Assembly (NCBI GenBank): GCA_015075515.1
Contig: JABTUE010000004.1
Span: 1-64,000 of the forward strand
DNA from: Planctomycetota bacterium
Lineage (GTDB): Bacteria > Planctomycetota > UBA8742 > UBA2392
Length of the DNA stretch: 64,000 bases
Direction of reading: 5' to 3'
Below, one piece after another: positions 24,895 to 33,766 of the stretch (its first letter is position 1; each line of letters begins with the position of its first letter). The notes below the pieces were generated by a model. It was given only the letters and a program-made list of their open reading frames with translations. It did not search any database and had not been told where the DNA came from. Both the position numbers and the translations under genes were made by a program.

Positions 24895-25941
24895 ATGCGA
24901 CGGATCATGCCGGCTTTGCTGGCGCTTGCGGTGATCGGCGGCTGCCAGACCGGTTCTTTGCCCAGGACAACGGTGCCCGACCTTGGCCCCGCCGACGTGG
25001 GCGCCGTGGAAGGCATCAAGGTAACGGTTGTCGCGCGCAATCTGAGCAACCCGACGCACGTCAGCTTTCGCCCCGGCGACGGCGCGTTGACGGTGTGCGA
25101 CAGCGCCAACGGCCGTGTGCTGCTGATTGACGGCAAGACCACCGTGCTGCACCAGGGCATGCAGACCGAATACTGGAAGAAAATTTCGCCGACCGAAAAT
25201 TACTACAAGATCGGCCCGCTGTTCTGCCTGTGGCTGAATGAAAGCGACCATGTCGTGGGCGACGGCGGCGGGCCTGACGGCCAGGAAACGCTGATCTTTC
25301 ACGTCGGCAAAAACGCTTTTGCCACCAACGCGCTGGCGCCGACCCAGCCCGACAACAAAAGCGACCTGGGCGAGGGAAACTTTGTGGGCCCGGTGCTGAG
25401 CCCCGACGGCAAAACCATCTATGCCGCCAGCCACGGCAACGACGCCAGATCGTGGATCGTGCGCGTGGATGTCAAAACGCGAAAACTGGAGCATTTCATC
25501 AGCAGCGACGAGGCCGGTGTCGAGGTCAACGCGCCCATGCAGTGCCTGATCGTGCGCGACCGCTTGCTGGTGCTCTACAGCGGCGCCGGGGGCAAGGATG
25601 ACAGCCGTGTGGTTGAATACGACCTGAAGGCCAAACGACCCGTGGACCAGTGGGCCCTGCCCGGACTGGTGGACGCCATGGGGATTGCGCCGATTCCGGG
25701 CCGGCCTGACGAATACGCCGTGGTGGACAATAACTGGGATCTGACCTCGGTCAAAAAGGGCAAACTGGCGCGGGTGAAGCTGGCGCCGGGCAGGGACGCC
25801 GGGATCAAGATTCTGGCGGACAACCTGCGGGGGCCAGTGCACTGCGCGTTCGGCCCTGACGGGCGCCTTTACGTGGCCTGCCTGGGCACCATGTTTGACG
25901 AAAGCAACGGCGAAGTGATCGCGATCAGCGGCATCCGGTAG
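24895..25941 (+). CDS. Beta-propeller-like (NHL/SMP-30-type) lipoprotein
   Basis: A 348-residue protein with a lipoprotein signal (MRRIMPALLALAVIGGC). Its body has repeated blades such as VSFRPGDGALTVCDSANGRVLLIDG, GPVLSPDGKTIYAAS and HCAFGPDGRLYVACLG, as in NHL or SMP-30-type propellers. No catalytic site is evident. AGGGAGG precedes the ATG. Probably exported and lipid-anchored; the ligand is unknown. Confidence 0.75.
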   Translation: MRRIMPALLALAVIGGCQTGSLPRTTVPDLGPADVGAVEGIKVTVVARNLSNPTHVSFRPGDGALTVCDSANGRVLLIDGKTTVLHQGMQTEYWKKISPTENYYKIGPLFCLWLNESDHVVGDGGGPDGQETLIFHVGKNAFATNALAPTQPDNKSDLGEGNFVGPVLSPDGKTIYAASHGNDARSWIVRVDVKTRKLEHFISSDEAGVEVNAPMQCLIVRDRLLVLYSGAGGKDDSRVVEYDLKAKRPVDQWALPGLVDAMGIAPIPGRPDEYAVVDNNWDLTSVKKGKLARVKLAPGRDAGIKILADNLRGPVHCAFGPDGRLYVACLGTMFDESNGEVIAISGIR

Positions 25942-25988
25942 TTGCGGGGCAGGCGCCGCGGATGAACCCGCGGCCCGCCGGGGGGGTC

Positions 25989-26417
25989 ATGGATAATCGG
26001 GAAACACCTCTTGCAGCCGAGACGGCGGCGCTGAAGGCCTTTTACGCCGCGCTCAACCAGAACGACATTCCGGCCATGGTGCGGGTTTTTGACCCGCAGA
26101 TCGAGCGGGTCGAGTTCATTGAGTCGCCCCAGGGCGGAACCTGGCACGGGCTTGAGGCCGTCACGGCGCATTTCACCAGGGCGCGCGGGACCTGGGCCGA
26201 AGGCGCCTGCGAGCCGGAACACTTTGTCGTTGCGGGCGACCGGGTAGTGGTTCTGGTTCACGTGCGGGTGCGCCTGAAGGGCGAAACACAATGGCACCAG
26301 GGCCGCATTGCCGACGTCTTTACCTTTCGTAACGGCAAGGTGATCCAGTTTCGCTCGTTTGCCGACCGGCGGCAGGCCCTGCATTGGGCCGGAGTCGAAG
26401 CCGCGGACACGGGCTGA
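25989..26417 (+). CDS. SnoaL-like / NTF2-superfamily protein
   Basis: A 142-residue alpha+beta barrel-type protein. LKAFYAALNQNDIPAMVRVFDP near residues 14-35 and the strand pattern HFVVAGDRVVVLVHVRV, then ADVFTFRNGKVIQFRSFAD are characteristic of SnoaL-like polyketide cyclase/isomerase relatives. Members range from enzymes to binding proteins, so no reaction is assigned. GGGGGG lies just upstream of the ATG. Confidence 0.8.
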   Translation: MDNRETPLAAETAALKAFYAALNQNDIPAMVRVFDPQIERVEFIESPQGGTWHGLEAVTAHFTRARGTWAEGACEPEHFVVAGDRVVVLVHVRVRLKGETQWHQGRIADVFTFRNGKVIQFRSFADRRQALHWAGVEAADTG

Positions 26418-26433
26418 CCGGCCGCGACACCCC

Positions 26434-26461
26434 TTGACAGGTCAAGCACGGCCTGTAACGT
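26434..26461 (+). promoter_or_regulatory. Candidate promoter of the tRNA-Asn leader
   Basis: A consensus TTGACA (26434-26439), a 16-base spacer and a weak TAACGT (26456-26461). The -35 lies in the palindrome TTGACAGGTCAA. It is placed just before the short ORF and terminator preceding tRNA-Asn. Confidence 0.4.
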
Positions 26462-26480
26462 GGCGCACGAGGAAAACGAC

Positions 26481-26531
26481 ATGCCGCTGAATTTCAATCA
26501 TCGTGCCTTGCGGAGTCGCACAGCGGCGTAG
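26481..26531 (+). CDS. Possible 16-residue leader peptide upstream of tRNA-Asn
   Basis: A short ORF (MPLNFNHRALRSRTAA) with GAGGA seven bases before the ATG. Both Asn codons (26490-26492 and 26496-26498) are AAT, rare in neighbouring genes, which mostly use AAC. It ends within a region able to pair with the following terminator. It could be translated only to sense charged tRNA-Asn, or be chance. Confidence 0.35.
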   Translation: MPLNFNHRALRSRTAA

Positions 26532-26592
26532 GTCGGTTGTTGGCAAAACGAACCTTACGGCGCCCTGCGACTCCGCAGGGCGCCTGTGTTTT
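26509..26592 (+). promoter_or_regulatory. Candidate attenuator: terminator plus competing 12-nt antiterminator pairing
   Basis: An eleven-pair terminator stem GGCGCCCTGCG/CGCAGGGCGCC (26559-26569 and 26574-26584) is followed by TGTGTTTT. The segment TGCGGAGTCGCA (26509-26520), inside the short ORF, is perfectly complementary to TGCGACTCCGCA (26566-26577) of that stem, so the two pairings exclude each other. The terminator itself is well supported; attenuation is inferred. Confidence 0.55.
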
Positions 26593-26603
26593 CGGCCGGC
26601 CAC

Positions 26604-26676
26604 AGGGGTGTGGTGTTAACTGGTAGCACGTCCGGTTGTTACCCGGAAAGTCGGGGTTCGAATCCCTGCGCCCCTG
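26604..26676 (+). tRNA. tRNA-Asn (anticodon GUU)
   Basis: Acceptor AGGGGTG/CGCCCCT, D arm with TAACTGGTA loop, anticodon stem TCCGG/CCGGA with loop TTGTTAC (anticodon GTT), T loop TTCGAAT, discriminator G (26676) and encoded CCA (26677-26679). It is convergent with the VOC gene, which ends at 26681. Confidence 0.95.
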
Positions 26677-26680
26677 CCAG

Positions 26681-27052
26681 CTATTCCTGAAACGTCACGC
26701 AGACGCCGTTGGGGTCAATGGCGCCAAATTCGCGCGTGCCCCAGGGTTTGGTTTGCAGCGGCCCGTTGGGGTGCACCTTGCCGCCGCGTTTCTGGAACTC
26801 GGCGTACAGCGCGTCTATGCCTTTTACGGCAATGCGCACCATTGTCTGGTCGCCCACAGTGCGGGCCAGCTTCTTGTCAGTCATGGCGGCAATGTGCAGA
26901 TGCGCGTCGCCGCGCCTGATGCCCGCGTAGCTGGGCGGGCTCGCGTCGCGGAAAGTCTCCTCAAACCCGCAGCAGTCAACCCACCACTTGAGTGAAGCCG
27001 CGCAGTCGGCGGCGGGCAGAACGGGAATCGCGCCCCTGATGACGGTTTCCAT
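26681..27052 (-). CDS. VOC family (glyoxalase/bleomycin resistance-like) protein
   Basis: A 123-residue protein with the paired beta-alpha-beta-beta-beta pattern of the vicinal oxygen chelate superfamily. AIPVLPAADCAASLKWWVDCCGFEE starts the first module, and GTREFGAIDPNGVCVTFQE closes the second. Its length and end fit bleomycin-resistance-like members that bind rather than convert ligands; the metal ligands of true glyoxalase I are not obvious. The stop is one base from the tRNA-Asn CCA. Confidence 0.82.
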   Translation of the reverse strand: METVIRGAIPVLPAADCAASLKWWVDCCGFEETFRDASPPSYAGIRRGDAHLHIAAMTDKKLARTVGDQTMVRIAVKGIDALYAEFQKRGGKVHPNGPLQTKPWGTREFGAIDPNGVCVTFQE

Positions 27053-27083
27053 ACCCGCAGCATAGCCGCGCCACGGGGCGCTG

Positions 27084-28379
27084 TCAGGCCGGGTTGGGCG
27101 CGGCCTGGGCCGCGTCGCGCCGCTTGAGGCGGATTTCGGCCAGGGTCACAAACGTGGGCAGCAGCACCACAAACGCCAGCGAAATCCAGGCCGCGTTCGG
27201 CACGCCGACCAGACTTTTGTCGGGGGCTTCGGTAAGCACCAGCGACGAAAGCCCCGCCGCCATCGCCAGCGTGATGTGCTGCACGGCGCTTTGCATGCTC
27301 ATGAAGCTGGCGCGGTCGCCGTGGCTGGGAATCTTGGTGTCCAGCGTGCGCGCCGGAACGCCGCGCAGGCTGCTGGTGCCCATGAAGGCCACGAACAGCA
27401 CGATTACCGGAATTGCCGGGTTGTAGTCCACAAACCACAGGTAAATCACCACGCCCAGCAGCGTCGCGCCCATCCAGCTTACCCTTGCGCTGCCCCAGCG
27501 GTCGGTGGCGCGGCCCACGATCTGCATCACGGCCAGGCTCAACAGGCCGCCGAACAGGTACAGCGGCCCCAGCACGCTGGGTTTGTAATCCAGCCCGACC
27601 GCGCGGGCGGCGTCGGCCAGCCAGGCTTCACCGGTGTAGTTCAGGTTGAACACCAGGTACGACGGAATGTGGGGGATCAGCGTGAACGCGCTGAACATCA
27701 TCGCGGCCGTGCCGCCATAGGCCAGCAGCGGCAGGGGTTTGGCCAGTTGCCGCAGCATGGCCCAGCCCGGCGGTGTCACCCCGCGCATCAGGTGAATTGT
27801 CAGCGGCGGCAGCAGAAAAATCACGCCGGCGGCAATGACAAGACCCAGCCCCGCCACAGCGTAAAACGGCGCGCGCCAGCCGCCGATGTGCGCGACCTCA
27901 AGCGCCAGCGGCACGCCGACAATGCTGGCCACGGAAAAGCCGGCCATTACCGTGCCCACGGCGCGGCCGCGCCGCTGAGCGGGCACCACGTCGCTGATGA
28001 TCGCCAGACTCAGCGACGACACCGGTCCGCCGAACGCGCCCGCCAGTACCCGCGCGCCGATCAGCGAATAAAAATCCCACGACAGCGCCGCGGCGGCCGT
28101 GCCCGCCATCAGGCCCAGAATCGAGACCGCCAGGGCCTTGCGGCGGTCAAAACGATCCAGAAAGAAGCTGCACACAATGCCGGTAAGGGCGGCGGCGGCG
28201 GTGTAGCTGCCGGCGATGATGCCCATGTTGTGGCTGGCGATGCCCAGCTCGCGGGCGAAATCCGGCCCCAGCGGCATCACGATCATGAAATCCAGGATGT
28301 TCACGAACTGGATTGCCGCGATCAGCAGCACCACCACGCGTTCGTTGATGCCCTGCCGGATGACTGTGTCGTTGGTCAT
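27084..28379 (-). CDS. MFS transporter
   Basis: A 431-residue protein with about 12 hydrophobic helices. Motif A-like loop FFLDRFDRRKALAVSILGLMAG lies near residue 58-80, and drug/proton-antiporter-like sequence GARVLAGAFGGPVSSLSLAIISD near 95-120. Probably an efflux-type major facilitator; the substrate is unknown. The ATG at 28379 is used rather than an upstream GTG. It is divergent from sdhC, with a palindrome in the shared upstream region. Confidence 0.85.
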   Translation of the reverse strand: MTNDTVIRQGINERVVVLLIAAIQFVNILDFMIVMPLGPDFARELGIASHNMGIIAGSYTAAAALTGIVCSFFLDRFDRRKALAVSILGLMAGTAAAALSWDFYSLIGARVLAGAFGGPVSSLSLAIISDVVPAQRRGRAVGTVMAGFSVASIVGVPLALEVAHIGGWRAPFYAVAGLGLVIAAGVIFLLPPLTIHLMRGVTPPGWAMLRQLAKPLPLLAYGGTAAMMFSAFTLIPHIPSYLVFNLNYTGEAWLADAARAVGLDYKPSVLGPLYLFGGLLSLAVMQIVGRATDRWGSARVSWMGATLLGVVIYLWFVDYNPAIPVIVLFVAFMGTSSLRGVPARTLDTKIPSHGDRASFMSMQSAVQHITLAMAAGLSSLVLTEAPDKSLVGVPNAAWISLAFVVLLPTFVTLAEIRLKRRDAAQAAPNPA

Positions 28380-28392
28380 GCGCAAGCACAAA

Positions 28393-28411
28393 GGCACCCG
28401 AGCCGGGTGCC
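28393..28411. repeat. Perfect inverted repeat in divergent MFS/sdh intergenic region
   Basis: GGCACCCG-AGC-CGGGTGCC, 8-base arms and a 3-base loop, 14 bases upstream of the MFS start. It could be an operator; without a T tract it is not a good terminator. Confidence 0.6.
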
Positions 28412-28553
28412 TGGTCTTACTCTACCAACGATCGGCGGCTGCGGCCTATTTCTTTCATACCGCAAGCAATGCCCTGGAGCCGTTGTGCCGAGTGTGTTGC
28501 GCGATGATTTGCGCAAAGCTAAACAGGCGCGCGACCCGCAGGAGCATCCGCGC

Positions 28554-29375
28554 ATGGCAAGCAGCACGGCAATCGGCGGCCACCAGGACAATTTCGCAGC
28601 CACACTGCGCACCGACCGCTGGTGGCTGGGCCCGACATTGACGGCCGCCGGCCTGATCGCGTTTTTCGGTTATCTGACAATCCGGGTGTTTTACGCCCAG
28701 TACGTCTGGGCCGACCCGTACATGTCGCCGGTGGTGTCGCCGCCGCTGTTCACGCCCGCCGCCGGCTACAAGGGCGCGGTGCCCGTGAACCACGCTTGGC
28801 TTGGCGCGTTTCCGGCCTGGTGGCCGAGCTTTCTGCCCAAGTCGCCGGGTTTTTTCTTTCCGGTGCTGGCGATCATGTTCCGCGCCACGTGCTATTACTA
28901 CCGCAAGGCCTATTACCGCGCCTTTGCCGCCACGCCTCCGGCCTGCGGTGTGCGCGGCGTGCCGCTGAAGTACCGGGGTGAAACGGCGCTGCTGATTTTT
29001 CAGAACCTGCACCGGTATGCCCTGTACGGCGCGCTGTTTCTGCTGGTGTTTCTGTGGTGGGACGGCTTTGCCGCGTTCTTCAAGAACGGCAAGTTCGGAT
29101 TTGGCGTGGGCACGTTTCTGCTGCTGGGCAACGCGTTTCTGCTTTCGTGCTACACCTTTGGCTGTCACTCGTGGCGCCACCTGATCGGCGGCAAGCTGGA
29201 CTGCTTTTCCTGTGACGCCCAAAGCCGCGCGCGGCTTGGCGTCTGGAAGAAATCAAGCTGGCTCAATGCCCGCCACATGCAGTTTGCCTGGTTCAGTCTG
29301 GCCTGGGTGGCCCTGACCGACCTGTACATCAGCCTGGTTTCCATGGGCGCGATCAAGGACCTCAACACCTGGTAA
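28554..29375 (+). CDS. sdhC: Succinate dehydrogenase cytochrome b-type membrane subunit
   Basis: A 273-residue membrane anchor with five or six hydrophobic segments. His residues suited to haem ligation are in LIFQNLHRYALYGALFLLVFLWW and in TFGCHSWRHLIGG. The single long subunit and the sequence VRGVPLKYRGETALLIFQNLHRY resemble mycobacterial Sdh1-type anchors rather than the SdhC/SdhD pair of proteobacteria. It anchors SdhAB and handles quinone. AGGAG precedes the ATG; sdhA starts two bases after its stop. Confidence 0.82.
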   Translation: MASSTAIGGHQDNFAATLRTDRWWLGPTLTAAGLIAFFGYLTIRVFYAQYVWADPYMSPVVSPPLFTPAAGYKGAVPVNHAWLGAFPAWWPSFLPKSPGFFFPVLAIMFRATCYYYRKAYYRAFAATPPACGVRGVPLKYRGETALLIFQNLHRYALYGALFLLVFLWWDGFAAFFKNGKFGFGVGTFLLLGNAFLLSCYTFGCHSWRHLIGGKLDCFSCDAQSRARLGVWKKSSWLNARHMQFAWFSLAWVALTDLYISLVSMGAIKDLNTW

Positions 29376-29377
29376 TC

Positions 29378-31234
29378 ATGGGCAACGGGCCGGACATCCA
29401 CGAATTACAGACCATCGAACACGACGTGATTGTGATCGGCGCCGGCGGCGCGGGTCTGCGCGCGGCGATTGAATGTTCGCGCCAGGGCCTGAACACCGGA
29501 CTGGTCTGCAAAAGCCTGCTGGGCAAGGCCCACACCGTGATGGCCGAAGGCGGCATGGCCGCGGCCATGGGCAACGTGGACAGCCGCGACGGCTGGAAGA
29601 TTCACTTCCGCGACACCATGCGCGGCGGCAAGTTTCTCAACAACTGGCGCATGGCCGAACTGCACGCAAAGGAAGCGCCCGACCGCGTGCGCGAGCTTGA
29701 GGAATGGGGCGCGGTCTTTGACCGCACCAAAGACGGTTTGATCAGCCAGCGCAACTTCGGCGGCCATCGCTACCCGCGCCTGGCCCACGTGGGCGACCGC
29801 ACCGGGCTTGAACTGATCCGCAGCCTGCAGGATTACGGCGTGCACTCGGGCATCCACGTGCACATGGAATGCACGGCGCTGGACCTGATGAAAGACGGCG
29901 ACCGCGTGTGCGGCGCGCTGGCCTACTGGCGCGACACCGGCCGCTTTGTGCTGTTCAGGGCAAAGGCCGTGATCCTGGCCACGGGCGGCATCGGCAAGGC
30001 CTGGCGCATCACCAGCAACTCGTGGGAATACACCGGCGACGGGCTTGCCATGGCGTACCTGGCCGGGGCCGAGTTGCTGGACCTTGAGTTTACCCAGTTT
30101 CACCCCACGGGCATGGTGTGGCCGCCCAGCGTGCGCGGCACACTGGTGACCGAAGGTGTGCGCGGCGACGGCGGCATATTGCTGAACAGCGAGCACAAGC
30201 GCTTCATGTTCAACTACATTTCGCCGCGCTTTGCCCCTGAAACCGCAGCATCCGAAGAAGAAGCCAACCGCTGGCTGGCCGGCGACAAGTCTGCCCGCCG
30301 ACCGCCCGAACTGCTCACGCGCGACGAAGTGGCCCGCGCCATCAACGCCGAAGTCAAGGCCGGACGCGGCAGCGAACACGGCGGCGTGTATCTTGATATT
30401 GCCTCGCGCCTGCCCGCTGAGGTCATCAAGAAAAAGCTGCCCAGCATGTACCACCAGTTCAAGGAACTGGCCGAAGTGGACATCACCAGACAGCCCATGG
30501 AAGTGGGCCCCACGCTGCACTACCACATGGGCGGCATTCTGGTGGATGCCGAGTCACAGATGACGACCGTGCCCGGCCTGTTTGCCGCCGGCGAATGCGG
30601 CGCGGGTCTGCACGGCGCCAACCGGCTGGGCGGCAACTCGCTGAGCGACCTTTTGGTGTTCGGGCGCCGCGCGGGCATCGGCGCGGCCGAATACATCCGG
30701 TCGCTGACAGTTTCGCCGCAGGTCAACGCCGAACAGGTGCAGGCCGGCATCCGCCGCGCCACGGACATTCTAAACCGCGACAGCGGAACCAACCCGTTTG
30801 TGATCCAGGACCAGCTTCAGGACATGATGGGCAAGAACGTGGGCATCATCCGCACGAAGTCGGAACTGGAAACCGCGCTGGGGGAACTGGAAAAGTTCAA
30901 GGCCGAAGCCGCCAGGGTCAAGGCCCACGCCACCAGCCAGTATAACGCCGGCTGGCACACGGCGCTGGACCTGCGCAACCTGCTGATCGCCAGTGAAGCC
31001 GTGGCCAAGGCCGCGCTGACCCGCGAGGAAAGCCGCGGCGCCCACACGCGCGAGGATTTCCCCGGCGAACGCGACGAATGGCTGAAATACAACGTGATCA
31101 TCAGGCGCGGACGTGACGGCGAAATGGTGGTGGAAAAACGCGAACGCAAGCCCGGCCCCGCGCCGCTGGTTGAGATCGCCAACAGCAAGATCGAAGACCT
31201 GGAAAGCGGCAAGGTGGGTGCGGATTACAAGTAG
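29378..31234 (+). CDS. sdhA: Succinate dehydrogenase/fumarate reductase flavoprotein subunit
   Basis: A 618-residue flavoprotein. The dinucleotide motif is VIGAGGAGLRAAIECSRQG near residue 16-35. The FAD-attachment His is in KAHTVMAEGGMAAAMG, the active-site sequence is FHPTGMVWPPSVRGTLVTEGVRGDGG near 240-265, and catalytic-region HYHMGGI is near 380. It oxidises succinate to fumarate in the TCA cycle or the reverse. Same operon as sdhC and sdhB. Confidence 0.92.
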   Translation: MGNGPDIHELQTIEHDVIVIGAGGAGLRAAIECSRQGLNTGLVCKSLLGKAHTVMAEGGMAAAMGNVDSRDGWKIHFRDTMRGGKFLNNWRMAELHAKEAPDRVRELEEWGAVFDRTKDGLISQRNFGGHRYPRLAHVGDRTGLELIRSLQDYGVHSGIHVHMECTALDLMKDGDRVCGALAYWRDTGRFVLFRAKAVILATGGIGKAWRITSNSWEYTGDGLAMAYLAGAELLDLEFTQFHPTGMVWPPSVRGTLVTEGVRGDGGILLNSEHKRFMFNYISPRFAPETAASEEEANRWLAGDKSARRPPELLTRDEVARAINAEVKAGRGSEHGGVYLDIASRLPAEVIKKKLPSMYHQFKELAEVDITRQPMEVGPTLHYHMGGILVDAESQMTTVPGLFAAGECGAGLHGANRLGGNSLSDLLVFGRRAGIGAAEYIRSLTVSPQVNAEQVQAGIRRATDILNRDSGTNPFVIQDQLQDMMGKNVGIIRTKSELETALGELEKFKAEAARVKAHATSQYNAGWHTALDLRNLLIASEAVAKAALTREESRGAHTREDFPGERDEWLKYNVIIRRGRDGEMVVEKRERKPGPAPLVEIANSKIEDLESGKVGADYK

Positions 31235-31314
31235 GCAGTCCTGAATCGGCAGCAAGAACAGAAAAGGAAGTTGGCGCCTGCGGGACAGTTGTTGCAGACC
31301 GCCGACTAGCGGTT

Positions 31315-32055
31315 ATGGCCGAAAGAACGTTCCGAATCTGGCGCGGCAACAAGGACGGCGGCGAGTTCGTCGAGTACAAAATTGACGTCGGCCCCGGCTG
31401 GGTCGTGCTGGACTGCATCCATCGTATCCAGATGCAGCACGCCACCGACCTGGCCTGCCGCTGGAACTGCAAGGCCGGCAAGTGCGGCTCGTGTTCCATG
31501 GAAATCAACGGCAAGCCGCGCCTGGGCTGCATGACGCGCATGAACAGCCTGCCCGACGGCCCGATCACGATCCAGCCGCTGAAGACCTTTCCGCTGGTGA
31601 AGGATCTGGTCACGGATGTGAAGTGGAACTACGAACAGAACAAGCGCATCCCGCCCTTCAAGCCCAAGGCCCGCAACGCCGACGGCACGCATCGCATGAT
31701 GCAGGAAGACGTGGACCGGGTGCAGGAGTTCCGCAAGTGCATTGAATGTTTCCTGTGCCAGGACGTGTGCCACGTGCTGCGCGATCACAAGGCCCACGAC
31801 CAGTTTGTCGGCCCGCGCTTCATGATCCGGCTGGCAAGCCTTGAAATGCACCCGCTGGATACCGAGGACCGCGTCGAAAAGATGCGCAAGGAGTTCGGGA
31901 CCGGCTGGTGCAACATCACGCGCTGCTGCACGGAAGTCTGCCCGGAACATATCGGGATCACCGACAACGGCATCATCCCGATGAAAGAACGCGTGGTGGA
32001 CCGGTACTTCGACCCGATTGCCTGGTTTCTGGGCAAGGTGTTCGGCAAAAAGTAG
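31315..32055 (+). CDS. sdhB: Succinate dehydrogenase iron-sulfur subunit
   Basis: A 246-residue subunit. The [2Fe-2S] motif is CRWNCKAGKCGSC with a fourth Cys in PRLGC. The C-terminal cluster motifs are CIECFLCQDVCH and CCTEVCPEHIG, for the [4Fe-4S] and [3Fe-4S] centres. It passes electrons from SdhA flavin to the membrane quinone site. The 80-base gap from sdhA contains nothing obvious. Confidence 0.92.
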   Translation: MAERTFRIWRGNKDGGEFVEYKIDVGPGWVVLDCIHRIQMQHATDLACRWNCKAGKCGSCSMEINGKPRLGCMTRMNSLPDGPITIQPLKTFPLVKDLVTDVKWNYEQNKRIPPFKPKARNADGTHRMMQEDVDRVQEFRKCIECFLCQDVCHVLRDHKAHDQFVGPRFMIRLASLEMHPLDTEDRVEKMRKEFGTGWCNITRCCTEVCPEHIGITDNGIIPMKERVVDRYFDPIAWFLGKVFGKK

Positions 32056-32090
32056 TCCTTGCGGCTTTCCTTCAGTAGCCTTGACGTGCC

Positions 32091-33542
32091 ATGCACGCCG
32101 AGACGGCCTATGTGTTCCGGCACGTGCTGATCCGGGACGGCGCCTACGGGCTTCACCTTCCGGCCGAACGCGCGCGTCTGCACGGCCTGGCCCTGGATCT
32201 GCTGGAGGCGTTGCTGGCCGACCTTGGTGACGAATCGCTGCGCGACGCCTGTGCCGCCGAAATGGCCGAGCACGCCCGGCTGGGCCGGGGGCCGGTTCTG
32301 GATCCGGCGCTGCTGGAGCGCGAATCCGCGCACCTGGCGCGGGCCGGCGCCTGGGCCGACCGCCAGTACCGGCATGACGATGCCCGCGCGCTGTGGCAAC
32401 GGCTGGCCGAGCTTCCGGGCATCGAGGCCACACAGCGTGCACGGGCCTTGTACCGGCTTGGCGTGCTGGAGCGTTCCTACGGCAGTCTTGACCGCGCCGA
32501 GGTCTTTCTGAACCAGGGGCTGGAAGTCTGCCCGCCCGAACAGTGGCTGCACCGTGCGGCGCTGGCCAACGCGCTGACACAGGTGTGCATGAGCCGCCAT
32601 GACCTGAACCGGGCCGCCCACGTCGCTGCACTTGCCATGGACAGTGCCCGACGTTGCGGTGACGCCAACGAACTTGCCGTGGCGCACTTCAACGCCGCCC
32701 GCATCGCGCTGGATCGCGGCGAACTGGAGCCGGCAGCGGCTCAACTGGAGCAGGCGATCCAGTTCCAGCGGCGTTCTGTTGCGCCGGGGCAGGCTTCCGT
32801 GCCGATGGGCAATCTGGCCTATCTGCGCGCCCGCCAAGGCCGCCACGACCAGGCCCTTGCCTTGGCCGAAGAGTCCGTGCGGCTGGCCCGCCAGACCGGC
32901 CGCGCCCATGTGGTCAGTCGCGCGCTGCTGGGCCGGGCCGTGATTCATACCCTGGCGCCGCGGCTGGATCTGGCCGAGGCGGACTATCGCGAGGCCGCGC
33001 GCATCGCCCGCGAAATCGGCAGTTACAACGAAGCGGCGTTGTGTCACATCAACTTTTCGGTGCTGCTGATCCTGCGGCGCCAGCTGGAGGAAGCCCGGGG
33101 GCTTCTGCTGGACGCGATTGAGTACATGCGCGACGCCGGCGACGCGGGGGAAGACATCGGGCGTGTCAATCTGGCTCAGGTGTTGTGCCTGATGGGTGAT
33201 GGCCCGGGCGCGGAAACACACGCCCGCCTGGCGCTGGAGCATACTCTGGGCACGGCGCGCAGCGGGGACGTGCCCTTGTGTGCCCTGACCCTGGCGGCGG
33301 CGCTGATGCTTCAGGGCCGCTATGCCGAAGCTCTTGAGCTTGCCCGGACCCACGGCGCGCCCGGTGTCCCGGACGGCATTCGTCAGGGTCTGGAGGCGAT
33401 TGCCGGTCTGTGTTCGTGGAAGATTTCGGGTGACACGGCCGGCCGCAACCGGGTTGTTGCGGTGCTTGAGGTAAGCAAAGCCAACGACAAGATCGGCTGG
33501 GTTCCGGATGTGCTGAAGGTCGTTCTGGAACGGCCGGATTGA
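32091..33542 (+). CDS. TPR protein resembling the tail of an AAA/MalT-type signalling ATPase
   Basis: A 483-residue soluble protein of helical repeats. The first 40 residues, VFRHVLIRDGAYGLHLPAERARLHGLALDLL, match the link that in large kinase- or cyclase-associated ATPases joins the NTPase to its TPR domain. At least eight TPR-like units follow (for example NLAYLRARQGRHDQALALAEESVRLA). There is no P-loop upstream in any frame before sdhB, 35 bases away, so it looks like a detached C-terminal part. Could still be expressed as a scaffold. Confidence 0.65.
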   Translation: MHAETAYVFRHVLIRDGAYGLHLPAERARLHGLALDLLEALLADLGDESLRDACAAEMAEHARLGRGPVLDPALLERESAHLARAGAWADRQYRHDDARALWQRLAELPGIEATQRARALYRLGVLERSYGSLDRAEVFLNQGLEVCPPEQWLHRAALANALTQVCMSRHDLNRAAHVAALAMDSARRCGDANELAVAHFNAARIALDRGELEPAAAQLEQAIQFQRRSVAPGQASVPMGNLAYLRARQGRHDQALALAEESVRLARQTGRAHVVSRALLGRAVIHTLAPRLDLAEADYREAARIAREIGSYNEAALCHINFSVLLILRRQLEEARGLLLDAIEYMRDAGDAGEDIGRVNLAQVLCLMGDGPGAETHARLALEHTLGTARSGDVPLCALTLAAALMLQGRYAEALELARTHGAPGVPDGIRQGLEAIAGLCSWKISGDTAGRNRVVAVLEVSKANDKIGWVPDVLKVVLERPD

Positions 33543-33628
33543 CGCATACTGGGGAGATGCCAAGACCGTGCCAATTGTCGCCAAATTGTCATGGATAGTG
33601 GCCGGGGGGCAACGCGCCTCTTTCCTGC

Positions 33629-33656
33629 TTGACCCCCTGCCGGCGGTGGCTAACCT
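33629..33656 (+). promoter_or_regulatory. Candidate promoter of secretin gene
   Basis: TTGACC (33629-33634), a 16-base spacer, then TAACCT (33651-33656), about 110 bases before the ATG at 33767. Motif match only. Confidence 0.4.
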
Positions 33657-33766
33657 CTTACGTACCCCCCAATTGCAACCCCTGGTTCCCCTGGTGTGGC
33701 AGCGGCCGCCGCGCATACGTGTGCACACGGCAGATGCTGCTTTCCCCAAGGCGAGGACTGCATTCC

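Noticed and set aside
28393..28411. Rho-independent terminator
   Set aside because: The hairpin lies between divergent gene starts and lacks a T tract on either strand; an operator is more plausible.
32082..32084. In-frame UGA just before the TPR gene start
   Set aside because: A further in-frame TAG (32076-32078) follows immediately upstream and there is no similarity before the ATG, so it is not a read-through codon.
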